Below, piece by piece: positions 11,922 to 23,087 of a stretch of DNA of 64,000 bases. The position numbers and the translations under genes are program-made. The notes under the pieces were generated by a model, which did no database searches, was not told where the DNA came from, and saw only the letters and a program-made list of their open reading frames with translations. Position 1 is the stretch's first letter, and each line of letters opens with the position of its first letter. Source of the stretch: Amblyomma americanum (lineage: Eukaryota > Arthropoda > Arachnida > Ixodida > Ixodidae); NCBI RefSeq assembly GCF_052857255.1, contig NC_135504.1, positions 142,316,121 through 142,380,120 on the forward strand, read 5' to 3'.

Positions 11922-13492
11922 ATAGAGAAACTCCTCGACGGACAAACTCCGAGATGGAGAAATTCCGCGTTGGAGGAAAGTCCGCGTTGGAGAAAAATCC
12001 GCGTTAGAGAAAAGTCCGCTCTGGAGAAACTCTATGCTGGAGAAACTCCGCGCTGGAGCAACTCCGCGTTGGAGAAACTCTGCGCTGGATAAACTCCGAG
12101 TTGGAGAAACTCCGCGCTAGAGAAACTTCGCGTTGGAGAAACTGCGCGTTGGAGAAACTCCGCTTTGGAGAAACTCCGCGTTGGACAAAGTCCGCTTTGG
12201 AGAAAGTCCGCGTTGGTGAGAGTCCGCGATGGAGAAACTCCGCGCTGCAGAAACTACGCGTTTGAGAAACTCCGAACTGGAGAAACTCCGCGATGGAGAC
12301 AATCCGCGCTGGAGAAAATCCGCGCTGAAGAAACTCCGTGTAGGAGAAATTCCGTGTTGGAGAAACTTCGCGTTGGAGAAACGGCGCGTTGGAGAAACTC
12401 CGCGTTGGAGAAACTCCGCGCTTGAAACACACCGCGCTGGAGAAACTCCGCGTTGGAGAAAGTCCGCTTTGGAGAATGTCCGCGTTGGAGAAAGTCCGCG
12501 CTGGAGAACCTCCGCGTTGGATAAACTCCGCGCTGGAGAAACTCCGGGCTGGAGAAACTCCGCGCTGGAGAAACTCCGTGTTGGAGAAACTCCGTGTTGG
12601 AGAAACTCCGTGTTGGAGAAACTCCGTGTTGGAGAAACTTCGTGTTGGAGAAACTCCGCGTTGGAGAAAGTCCGCGTTGGAGAAAGTCCGCGCTGGAGAA
12701 ACTCCGCGTTTGAGAAACTCCGAACTGGAGAAACTCCGCGTTTGAGACACTCCGAACTGGAGAAACTCCGCGCTGGAGATACTCCTCGGTGGAGAAACTC
12801 CGTGCTGCATAAAATCTGCGCTGGAGAAACTCCGGACTGGAGAAACTCCGCGCAGGAGAAACTCCGTGCTGGACAAGCTCCGCGCTGGAGAAACTCCGTG
12901 TTGGAGAAACTCCGCGCTGGAGAAAAATCGCGTTGGAGAAACTGCGCGTTGGAGAAACTGCGCGTTGGAGAAACTCCGCTTTGGAGAAAGTCCGAGTTGG
13001 AGAAAGTCCGCGCTTGAGAAACTCTGCGTTGTATAAACTCCGCGCTGGAGAAACTCCGCGATGGAGAAACTCCGCGACGGACAAACTCCGCGATGGAGAA
13101 ACTCCGCGTTGGAGAAAAGTCCGCTCTGGAGAAACTCTACGCTGAAGAATCTCCGCGCTGGAGCAACTCCGCGTTGGAGAAACTCCGCGCTGGAGAAACT
13201 CCGTGCTGCATAAAATCTGCGCTGGAGAAACTCCGGGCTGGAGAACTCCGCGCTGGAGAAACTCCGTGCTGGACAAACTCCGCGCTGGAGATACTCCGTG
13301 TTTGAGAAACTCCGCGCTGGAGAAACTCCGCGTTGGAGAAAGTCCACGTTGGAGAAGGTCCGCGTTGGAGAAAGTCCGCGTTGGAGAAAGTCCGCGTTTG
13401 AGAAACACCGCGTTGAAGAAAGTCCGCGTTTGAGAAAGTCCGCGCTGGAGAAACTCTGCGTTGTATAAACTCCGCGCTGGAGAAACTCCGCG
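11922..13492. repeat. A module 5 (1,571 bp)
   Basis: Its counterpart is module 10 (21501-23087, 1,587 bp). Relative to that copy it has one more CGTGTTGG unit near 12.6 kb and two fewer units between 12.7 and 12.8 kb, so the net difference is 16 bp. It includes CTGGACAAGCTCC near 12871, shared with 22467. It also carries GCATAAAATCTG units near 12807 and 13209, the second followed by the 15-bp unit GGAGAACTCCGCGCT. Confidence 0.78.
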
Positions 13493-16038
13493 GTGGAGAA
13501 ACTCCTCGACGGACAAACTCCGCGATGGAGAAATTCCGCGTTGGAGGAAAGTCCGCGTTGGAGAAAAATCCGCGTTAGAGAAAAGTCCGCTCTGGAGAAA
13601 CTCTATGCTGGAGAAACTCCGCGCTGGAGCAACTCCGCGTTGGAGAAACTCTGCGCTGGAGAAACTCCGAGGTGGAGAAACTCCGCGCTAGAGAAACTTC
13701 GCGTTGGAGAAACTGCGCGTTGGAGAAACTCCGCTTTGGAGAAACTCCGCGTTGGACAAAGTCCGCGTTGGAGAAAGTCCGCGTTGGTGAGAGTCCGCGA
13801 TGGAGAAACTCCGCACTGGAGAAACTACGCGTTTGAGAAACTCCGAACTGGAGAAACTCCGCGATGGAGACAATCCGCGCTGGAGAAACTCCGCGCTGAA
13901 GAAACTCCGTGTAGGAGAAACTCCGTGTTGGAGAAACTTCGCGTTGGAGAAACGGCGCGTTGGAGAAACTCCGCGTTGGAGAAACTCCGCGCTTGAAACA
14001 CACCGCGCTGGAGAAACTCCGCGTTGGAGAAAGTCCGCTTTGGAGAATGTCCGCGTTGGAGAAAGTCCGCGCTGGAGAACCTCCGCGTTGGATAAACTCC
14101 GTGCTGGAGAAACTCCGGGCTGGAGAAACTCCGCGCTGGAGAAACTCCGTGTTGGAGAAACTCCGTGTTGGAGAAACTCCGTGTTGGAGAAACTCCGTGT
14201 TGGAGAAACTTCGTGTTGGAGAAACTCCGCGTTGGAGAAAGTCCGCGTTGGAGAAAGTCCGCGCTGGAGAAACTCCGCGCTGGAGAAACTCCGCGTTTGA
14301 GAAACTCCGAACTGGAGAAACTCCGCGCTGGAGAAACTCCGCGTTTGAGACACTCCGAACTGGAGAAACTCCGCGCTGGAGATACTCCTTGGTGGAGAAA
14401 CTCCGCGCTGGAGAAACTCCGTGCTGCATAAAATCTGCGCTGGAGAAACTCCGGACTGGAGAAACTCCGCGCAGGAGAAACTCCGTGCTGGACAAACTCC
14501 GCGCTGGAGAAACTCCGTGTTGGAGAAACTCCGCGCTGGAGAAAAATCGCGTTGGAGAAACTGCGCGTTGGAGAAACTGCGCGTTGGAGAAACTCCGCTT
14601 TGGAGAAAGTCCGAGTTGGAGAAAGTCCGCGCTTGAGAAACTCTGCGTTGTATAAACTCCGCGCTGGAGAAACTCCGCGATGGAGAAACTCCGCGACGGA
14701 CAAACTCCGCGATGGAGAAACTCCGCGCCGGAGAAACTCCGTGTTGGAGAAACTTCGTGTTGGGGAAACTTCGCGTTGGAGAAACTCCGCCTTGGAGAAA
14801 CTTCGCTTTGAAGAAACGGCGCGTTGGAGAAACTCCGCGTTAGAGAAACTCCGCGCTTGAAACACACCGCGCTGGAGAAACTCCGCGTTGGAGAAAGTCC
14901 GCGATGGAGAAGGTACGCGTTGGAGAAAGTCCGCGTTGGAGAAACTCCGCGTTGTATTAACTCCGCGCTGGAGAAACTCCGCGATGGAGAAACTCCGCGA
15001 CGGACAAACTCTGCGCTGGAGAAACTCCGAGTTGGAGAAACTCCGCGCTAGAGAAACTTCGCGTTGGAGAAACTGCGCGTTGGAGAAACTCCGCTTTGGA
15101 GAAACTCCGCGTTGGACAAAGTCCGCTTTGGAGAAAGTCCGCGTTGGTGAGAGTCCGCGATGGAGAAACTCCGCGCTGCAGAAACTACGCGTTTGAGAAA
15201 CTCCGAACTGGAGAAACTCCGCGATGGAGACAATCCGCGCTTGAGAAAATCCGCGCTGAAGAAACTCCGTGTAGGAGAAACTCCGTGTTGGAGAAACTTC
15301 GCGTTGGAGAAACGCCGCGTTGGAGAAACTCCGCGTTGGAGAAACTCCGCGCTTGAAACACACCGCGCTGGAGAAACTCCGCGTTGGAGAAAGTCCGCTT
15401 TGGAGAATGTCCGCGTTGGAGAAAGTCCGCGCTGGAGAACCTCCGCGTTGGATAAACTCCGCGCTGGAGAAACTCCGGGCTGGAGAAACTCCGCGCTGGA
15501 GAAACTCCGTGTTGGAGAAACTCCGTGTTGGAGAAACTCCGTGTTGGAGAAACTCCGTGTTGGAGAAACTTCGTGTTCGAGAAACTCCGCGTTGGAGTAA
15601 GTCCGCGTTGGAGAAAGTCCGCGCTGGAGAAACTCCGCGCTGGAGAAACTCCGCGTTTGAGAAACTCCGAACTGGAGAAACTCCGCGCTGGAGAAACTCC
15701 GCGTTTGAGACACTCCGAACTGGAGAAACTCCGCGCTGGAGATACTCCTCCGTGGAGAAACTCCGCGCTGGAGAAACTCCGTGCTGCATAAAATCTGCGC
15801 TGGAGAAACTCCGGGCTGGAGAACTCCGCGCTGGAGAAACTCCGTGCTGGACAAACTCCGCGCTGGAGATACTCCGTGTTTGAGAAACTCCGCGCTGGAG
15901 AAACTCCGCGTTGGAGAAAGTCCACGTTGGAGAAGGTCCGCGTTGGAGAAAGTCCGCGTTGGAGAAAGTCCGCGTTTGAGAAAGTCCGCGCTGGAGAAAC
16001 TCTGCGTTGTATAAACTCCGCGCTGGAGAAACTCCGCG
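13493..16038. repeat. A module 6 (2,546 bp)
   Basis: Module 11 (23088-25633) is the same length with every landmark displaced by 9,595 bp. Both share the rare unit GGAGTAAGTCCGCG (15595 and 25190), which is absent from the related regions at 32844 and 47544, so it marks the common origin of these two copies. The right half (from about 14824) is also the template for 32069-33283 (shift +17,245). Confidence 0.83.
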
Positions 16039-18968
16039 GTGGAGAAACTCCTCGACGGACAAACTCCGCGATGGAGAAATTCCGCGTTGGAGGAAAGTCC
16101 GCGTTGGAGAAAAATCCGCGTTAGAGAAAAGTCCGCTCTGGAGAAACTCTATGCTGGAGAAACTCCGCGCTGGAGCAACTCCGCGTTGGAGAAACTCTGC
16201 GCTGGAGAAACTCCGAGGTGGAGAAACTCCGCGCTAGAGAAACTTCGCGTTGGAGAAACTGCGCGTTGGAGAAACTCCGCTTTGGAGAAACTCCGCGTTG
16301 GACAAAGTCCGCGTTGGAGAAAGTCCGCGTTGGTGAGAGTCCGCGATGGAGAAACTCCGCACTGGAGAAACTACGCGTTTGAGAAACTCCGAACTGGAGA
16401 AACTCCGCGATGGAGACAATCCGCGCTGGAGAAACTCCGCGCTGAAGAAACTCCGTGTAGGAGAAACTCCGTGTTGGAGAAACTTCGCGTTGGAGAAACG
16501 GCGCGTTGGAGAAACTCCGCGTTGGAGAAACTCCGCGCTTGAAACACACCGTGCTGGAGAAACTCCGCGTTGGAGAAAGTCCGCTTTGGAGAATGTCCGC
16601 GTTGGAGAAAGTCCACGCTGGAGAACCTCCGCGTTGGATAAACTCCGTGCTGGAGAAACTCCGGGCTGGGGAAACTCCGCGCTGGAGAAACTCCGTGTTG
16701 GAGAAACTCCGTGTTGGAGAAACTCCGTGTTGGAGAAACTCCGTGTTGGAGAAACTTCGTGTTGGAGAAACTCCGCGTTGGAGAAAGTCCGCGTTGGAGA
16801 AAGTCCGCGCTGGAGAAACTCCGCGCTGGAGAAACTCCGCGTTTGAGAAACTCCGAACTGGAGAAACTCCGCGCTGGAGAAACTCCGCGTTTGAGACACT
16901 CCGAACTGGAGAAACTCCGCGCTGGAGATACTCCTTGGTGGAGAAACTCCGCGCTGGAGAAACTCCGTGCTGCATAAAATCTGCGCTGGAGAAACTCCGG
17001 ACTGGAGAAACTCCGCGCAGGAGAAACTCCGTGCTGGACAAACTCCGCGCTGGAGAAACTCCGTGTTGGAGAAACTCCGCGCTGGAGAAAAATCGCGTTG
17101 GAGAAACTGCGCGTTGGAGAAACTGCGCGTTGGAGAAACTCCGCTTTGGAGAAAGTCCGAGTTGGAGAAAGTCCGCGCTTGAGAAACTCTGCGTTGTATA
17201 AACTCCGCGCTGGAGAAACTCCGCGATGGAGAAACTCCGCGACGGACAAACTCCGCGATGGAGAAACTCCGCGCCGGAGAAACTCCGTGTTGGAGAAACT
17301 TCGTGTTGGGGAAACTTCGCGTTGGAGAAACTCCGCCTTGGAGAAACTTCGCTTTGAAGAAACGGCGCGTTGGAGAAACTCCGCGTTAGAGAAACTCCGC
17401 GCTTGAAACACACCGCGCTGGAGAAACTCCGCGTTGGAGAAAGTCCGCGATGGAGAAGGTACGCGTTGGAGAAAGTCCGCGTTGGAGAAACTCCGCGTTG
17501 TATTAACTCCGCGCTGGAGAAACTCCGCGATGGAGAAACTCCGCGACGGACAAACTCCGCGATGGAGAAACTCCGCGTTGTATTAACTCCGCGCTGGAGA
17601 AACTCCGCGATGGAGAAACTCCGCGACGGACAAACTCCGCGATGGAGAAACTCCGCGCTGGAGAAACTCCGTGTTGGAGAAACTTCGTGTTGGGGAAACT
17701 TCGCGTTGGAGAAACTCCGCCTTGGAGAAACTTCGCTTTGAAGAAACGGCGCGTTGGAGAAACTCCGCGTTAGAGAAACTCCGCGCTTGAAACACACCGC
17801 GCTGGAGAAACTCCGCGTTGGAGAAAGTCCGCGATGGAGAAGGTACGCGTTGGAGAAAGTCCGCGTTGGAGAAACTCCGCGTTGTATTACCTCGCTCTGG
17901 AGAAACTCCGCGATGGAGAAACTCCGCGACGGACAAACTCCGCGATGGAGAAAGTCCGCGTCGGAGAAGGTCCGCGTTGGAGAAAGTCCGCGTTGGAGAA
18001 AATCCGCGTTGTAGAAACTCCGCCTTGGAGAAACTTCGCGTTGAAGAAACGGCGCGTTGGAGATACTCCGTGTTGGAGAAACTACGCGCTTGAAACACAC
18101 CGCGCTGGAGAAACTCCGCGTTGGAGAAAGTCCGCGTTGGAGAAGGTCCGCGTTGGATAAAGTCCGCGTTGGAGAAAGTCCGCGTTGGAGAAACTCCTCG
18201 TTGAAGAAAGTCCGAGTTGGAGAAAGTCCGCGCTGGAGAAACTCTGCGTTGTATAAACTCCGCGCTGGAGAAACTCCGCAATGGAGAAACTCCGCGACGG
18301 ACAAACTCCGCGATGGAGAAACTCCGCGTAGGAGAAAAGTCCGCTCTGGAGAAACTCTACGCTGAAGAAACTCCGCGCTGGAGCAACTCCGCATTGGAAA
18401 AACTCCGCGCTGGAGAAACTCTGTGCTGCATAAAATCTGCGCTGGAGAATCTCCGGGCTGGAGAACTCCGCGCTGGAGAAACTCCGTGCTGGACAAACTC
18501 CGCGCTGGAGAAACTCCGTGTTGGAGAAACTCCGCGCTGGAGAAACTTCGCGTTGGTGAAAATGCGCGTTGGAGAAACTCTGCGTTGGAGAAAGTCCGCG
18601 TTGGAGAAAGTCCGGGTTGGTGAGAGTCCGCGATGGAGAAACTCCGCGCTGGAGAAACTACGCGTTTGAGAAACTCCGAACTGGAGAAACTCCGCGATGG
18701 AGACAACCCGCGCTGGAGAAACTCCGTGTTGGAGAAACTCCGTGCTGGACAAACTCCGCGCTGGAGATACTCCGTGTTTGAGAAACTCCGCGCTGGAGAA
18801 ACTCCGCGTTGGAGAAAGTCCACGTTGGAGAAGGTCCGCGTTGGAGAAAGTCCGCGTTGGAGAAAGTCCGCGTTTGAGAAACACCGCGTTGAAGAAAGTC
18901 CGCGTTTGAGAAAGTCCGCGCTGGAGAAACTCTGCGTTGTATAAACTCCGCGCTGGAGAAACTCCGCG
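16039..18968. repeat. A module 7 (2,930 bp), carries a 177-bp deletion
   Basis: It follows module 3 closely but loses 177 bp near 17890. At the breakpoint the unit reads GTTGTATTACCTCGCTCTGG, one base short and with substitutions compared with GTTGTATTAACTCCGCGCTG. Because 177 is eleven units plus one base, the deletion and the odd unit probably arose together. The copy at 27.5 kb (module 12) shares the deletion but has the normal unit, so the damaged unit is either later or was repaired by conversion. Confidence 0.78.
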
Positions 18969-20506
18969 GTGGAGAAACTCCTCGACGGACAAACTCCGCG
19001 ATGGAGAAATTCCGCGTTGGAGGAAAGTCCGCGTTGGAGAAAAATCCGCGTTAGAGAAAAGTCCGCTCTGGAGAAACTCTATGCTGTAGAAACTCCGCGC
19101 TGGAGCAACTCCGCGTTGGAGAAACTCTGCGCTGGAGAAACTCCGAGGTGGAGAAACTCCGCGCTAGAGAAACTTCGCGTTGGAGAAACTGCGCGTTGGA
19201 GAAACTCCGCTTTGGAGAAACTCCGCGTTGGACAAAGTCCGCGTTGGAGAAAGTCCGCGTTGGTGAGAGTCCGCGATGGAGAAACTCCGCACTGGAGAAA
19301 CTACGCGTTTGAGAAACTCCGAACTGGAGAAACTCCGCGATGGAGACAATCCGCGCTGGAGAAACTCCGCGCTGAAGAAACTCCGTGTAGGAGAAACTCC
19401 GTGTTGGAGAAACTTCGCGTTGGAGAAACGGCGCGTTGGAGAAACTCCGCGTTGGAGAAACTCCGCGCTTGAAACACACCGCGCTGGAGAAACTCCGCGT
19501 TGGAGAAAGTCCGCGTTGGAGAAGGTCCGCGTTGGAGAAAGTCCGCGTTGGAGAAACTCTACGCTGGAAAAACTCCGCGCTATAGCAACTCCGCGTTGGA
19601 GAAACTCCGCGCTGGAGAAACTCCGTGCTGCATAAAATCTGCGCTGGAGAAACTCCGGGCTGGAGAAACTCCGCGCTGGAGAAACTCCGTGCTGGACAAA
19701 CTCCGCGCTGGAGAAACTCCGTGTTGGAGAAACTCCGCGCTGGAGAAACTTCGCGTTGGAGAAACTGCGCGTTGGAGAAACTCCGCGTTGGAGAAACTCC
19801 GCGTTGGAGAAAGTCCGCGTTGGAGAGAGTCCGCGATGGAAAAAATTCGCGCTGGAGAAACTCCGCGTTTGAGAAACTCCGAACTGGAGAAACTCCGCGA
19901 TGGAGAAACTCCGCGCTGGAGAAACTCCGCGATGGAGACACTCCGCGCTGGAGAAACTGCGTGTTCGGGAAACTTCGCGTTGGAGAAACGGCGCGTTGGA
20001 GAAGCTCCGCGTTGGAGAAACTCCGCGCTTGAAACACACCGCGCTGGAGAAACTCCGCGTTGGAGAAAGCCCGCGTTGGAGAATGTCCGCGTTGGAGAAA
20101 GTCCGCGCTGGAGAAACTCCGCGCTGGAGAAACTCCGCGTTTGAGAAACTCCGAACTAGAGAAACTCCGCGCTGGAGATACTCCTCGGTGGAGAAACTCC
20201 GCGCGGGAGAAACTCCGTGCTGCATAAAATCTGCGCTGGAGAAACTCCGGGCTGGAGAACTCCGCGCTGGAGAAACTCCGTGCTGGACAAACTCCGCGCT
20301 GGAGAAACTCCGTGTTGGAGAAACTCCGCGCTGGAGAAACTCCGCGTTGGAGAAAGTCCACGTTGGAGAAGGTCCGCGTTGGAGAAAGTCCGCGTTGGAG
20401 AAAGTCCGCGTTTGAGAAACACCGCGTTGAAGAAAGTCCGCGTTTGAGAAAGTCCGCGCTGGAGAAACTCCGCGTTGTATAAACTCCGTGCTGGAGAAAC
20501 TCCGCG
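18969..20506. repeat. A module 8 (1,538 bp)
   Basis: Near-identical to module 4 at a shift of 8,585 bp, with the same rare units. Differences that I can see are single bases, for example CACCGCGTTGG at 10860 against CTCCGCGTTGG at 19445, CACCACGCTGG at 10893 against CACCGCGCTGG at 19478, and CTGTAGAAAC near 11363 against CTGGAGAAAC near 19948. Confidence 0.82.
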
Positions 20507-21880
20507 ATAGAGAAACTCCTCGACGGACAAACTCCGAGATGGAGAAATTCCGCGTTGGAGGAAAGTCCGCGTTGGAGAAAAATCCGCGTTAGAGAAAAGT
20601 CCGCTCTGGAGAAACTCTATGCTGGAGAAACTCCGCGCTGGAGCAACTCCGCGTTGGAGAAACTCTGCGCTGGAGAAACTCCGAGTTGGAGAAACTCCGC
20701 GCTAGAGAAACTTCGCGTTGGAGAAACTGCGCGTTGGAGAAACTCCGCTTTGGAGAAACTCCGCGTTGGACAAAGTCCGCTTTGGAGAAAGTCCGCGTTG
20801 GTGAGAGTCCGCGATGGAGAAACTCCGCGCTGCAGAAACTACGCGTTTGAGAAACTCCGAACTGGAGAAACTCCGCGATGGAGACAATCCGCGATGGAGA
20901 AACTCCGCGCTGGAGAAACTCCGCGATGGAGACACTCCGCGCTGGAGAAACTGCGTGTTCGGGAAACTTCGCGTTGGAGAAACGGCGCGTTGGAGAAGCT
21001 CCGCGTTGGAGAAACTCCGCGCTTGAAACACACCGCGCTGGAGAAACTCCGCGTTGGAGAAAGCCCGCGTTGGAGAATGTCCGCGTTGGAGAAAGTCCGC
21101 GCTGGAGAAACTCCGCGCTGGAGAAACTCCGCGTTTGAGAAACTCCGAACTAGAGAAACTCCGCGCTGGAGATACTCCTCGGTGGAGAAACTCCGCGCGG
21201 GAGAAACTCCGTGCTGCATAAAATCTGCGCTGGAGAAACTCCGGGCTGGAGAACTCCGCGCTGGAGAAACTCCGTGCTGGACAAACTCCGCGCTGGAGAA
21301 ACTCCGTGTTGGAGAAACTCCGCGCTGGAGAAACTCCGCGTTGGAGAAAGTCCACGTTGGAGAAGGTCCGCGTTGGAGAAAATCCGCGTTGGAGAAAGTC
21401 CGCGTTTGAGAAACACCGCGTTGAAGAAAGTCCGCGTTTGAGAAAGTCCGCGCTGGAGAAACTCCGCGTTGTATAAACTCCGCGCTGGAGAAACTCCGCG
21501 ATAGAGAAACTCCTCGACGGACAAACTCCGAGATGGAGAAATTCCGCGTTGGAGGAAAGTCCGCGTTGGAGAAAAATCCGCGTTAGAGAAAAGTCCGCTC
21601 TGGAGAAACTCTATGCTGGAGAAACTCCGCGCTGGAGCAACTCCGCGTTGGAGAAACTCTGCGCTGGAGAAACTCCGAGTTGGAGAAACTCCGCGCTAGA
21701 GAAACTTCGCGTTGGAGAAACTGCGCGTTGGAGAAACTCCGCTTTGGAGAAACTCCGCGTTGGACAAAGTCCGCTTTGGAGAAAGTCCGCGTTGGTGAGA
21801 GTCCGCGATGGAGAAACTCCGCGCTGCAGAAACTACGCGTTTGAGAAACTCCGAACTGGAGAAACTCCGCGATGGAGACA
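19893..21880. repeat. 994-bp tandem duplication inside super-repeat copy 2
   Basis: Landmarks recur 994 bp apart: GTGTTCGGG near 19965 and 20959, GCATAAAATCTG near 20221 and 21215, the CGATAGAGAAACTCC hallmark variant near 20505 and 21499, and GCTGCAGAAAC near 20829 and 21823. The copies join near 20887, where GGAGACAATCC is followed directly by CGATGGAGAAACTCCGCG. Super-repeat copy 1 has the sequence once. 994 is 62 units plus 2 bases, as the segment includes 17-bp and 15-bp units. A private G-to-A near 21382 (GAGAAAATCC) separates the second copy from the first. Confidence 0.86.
20507..21500. repeat. A module 9 (994 bp, hybrid)
   Basis: Shortest interval between two A hallmarks. Its left 380 bp have the order of modules 5 and 10, and its right 610 bp have the order of the end of modules 4 and 8. 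That is what unequal exchange between neighbouring modules would leave. Confidence 0.82.
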
Positions 21881-23087
21881 ATCCGCGCTGGAGAAAATCC
21901 GCGCTGAAGAAACTCCGTGTAGGAGAAACTCCGTGTTGGAGAAACTTCGCGTTGGAGAAACGGCGCGTTGGAGAAACTCCGCGTTGGAGAAACTCCGCGC
22001 TTGAAACACACCGCGCTGGAGAAACTCCGCGTTGGAGAAAGTCCGCTTTGGAGAATGTCCGCGTTGGAGAAAGTCCGCGCTGGAGAACCTCCGCGTTGGA
22101 TAAACTCCGCGCTGGAGAAACTCCGGGCTGGAGAAACTCCGCGCTGGAGAAACTCCGTGTTGGAGAAACTCCGTGTTGGAGAAACTCCGTGTTGGAGAAA
22201 CTTCGTGTTGGAGAAACTCCGCGTTGGAGAAAGTCCGCGTTGGAGAAAGTCCGCGCTGGAGAAACTCCGCGTTTGAGAAACTCCGAACTGGAGAAACTCC
22301 GCGCTGGAGAAACTCCGCGTTTGAGACACTCCGAACTGGAGAAACTCCGCGCTGGAGATACTCCTCGGTGGAGAAACTCCGCGCTGGAGAAACTCCGTGC
22401 TGCATAAAATCTGCGCTGGAGAAACTCCGGACTGGAGAAACTCCGCGCAGGAGAAACTCCGTGCTGGACAAGCTCCGCGCTGGAGAAACTCCGTGTTGGA
22501 GAAACTCCGCGCTGGAGAAAAATCGCGTTGGAGAAACTGCGCGTTGGAGAAACTGCGCGTTGGAGAAACTCCGCTTTGGAGAAAGTCCGAGTTGGAGAAA
22601 GTCCGCGCTTGAGAAACTCTATGTTGTATAAACTCCGCGCTGGAGAAACTCCGCGATGGAGAAACTCCGCGACGGACAAACTCCGCGATGGAGAAACTCC
22701 GCGTTGGAGAAAAGTCCGCTCTGGAGAAACTCTACGCTGAAGAATCTCCGCGCTGGAGCAACTCCGCGTTGGAGAAACTCCGCGCTGGAGAAACTCCGTG
22801 CTGCATAAAATCTGCGCTGGAGAAACTCCGGGCTGGAGAACTCCGCGCTGGAGAAACTCCGTGCTGGACAAACTCCGCGCTGGAGATACTCCGTGTTTGA
22901 GAAACTCCGCGCTGGAGAAACTCCGCGTTGGAGAAAGTCCACGTTGGAGAAGGTCCGCGTTGGAGAAAGTCCGCGTTGGAGAAAGTCCGCGTTTGAGAAA
23001 CACCGCGTTGAAGAAAGTCCGCGTTTGAGAAAGTCCGCGCTGGAGAAACTCTGCGTTGTATAAACTCCGCGCTGGAGAAACTCCGCG
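21501..23087. repeat. A module 10 (1,587 bp)
   Basis: Counterpart of module 5. The stretch from about 22084 to 23060 was also copied to 44736-45735. Private changes include CTCTATGTTGTATAAAC near 22617, where the usual form is CTCTGCGTTGTATAAAC. The GTGTTGG run has three units here and four in module 5. Confidence 0.78.

Larger units (their letters stand above)
10384..18411. repeat. Super-repeat S, copy 1 (A modules 4-7)
   Basis: These 8 kb are repeated as 18969-27990. The shift between copies is 8,585 bp at first, 9,579 bp after a 994-bp insertion in copy 2, 9,595 bp after a net gain of one unit near 12.6 kb, and 9,579-9,580 bp near the right end after a one-unit loss and a 1-bp indel. All hallmarks and rare units keep the same order. 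The 745-codon minus frames at 13825-16062 and 23420-25657 differ, by eye, at one residue, caused by GTTCGAG near 15577 against GTTGGAG near 25172. Confidence 0.85.
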
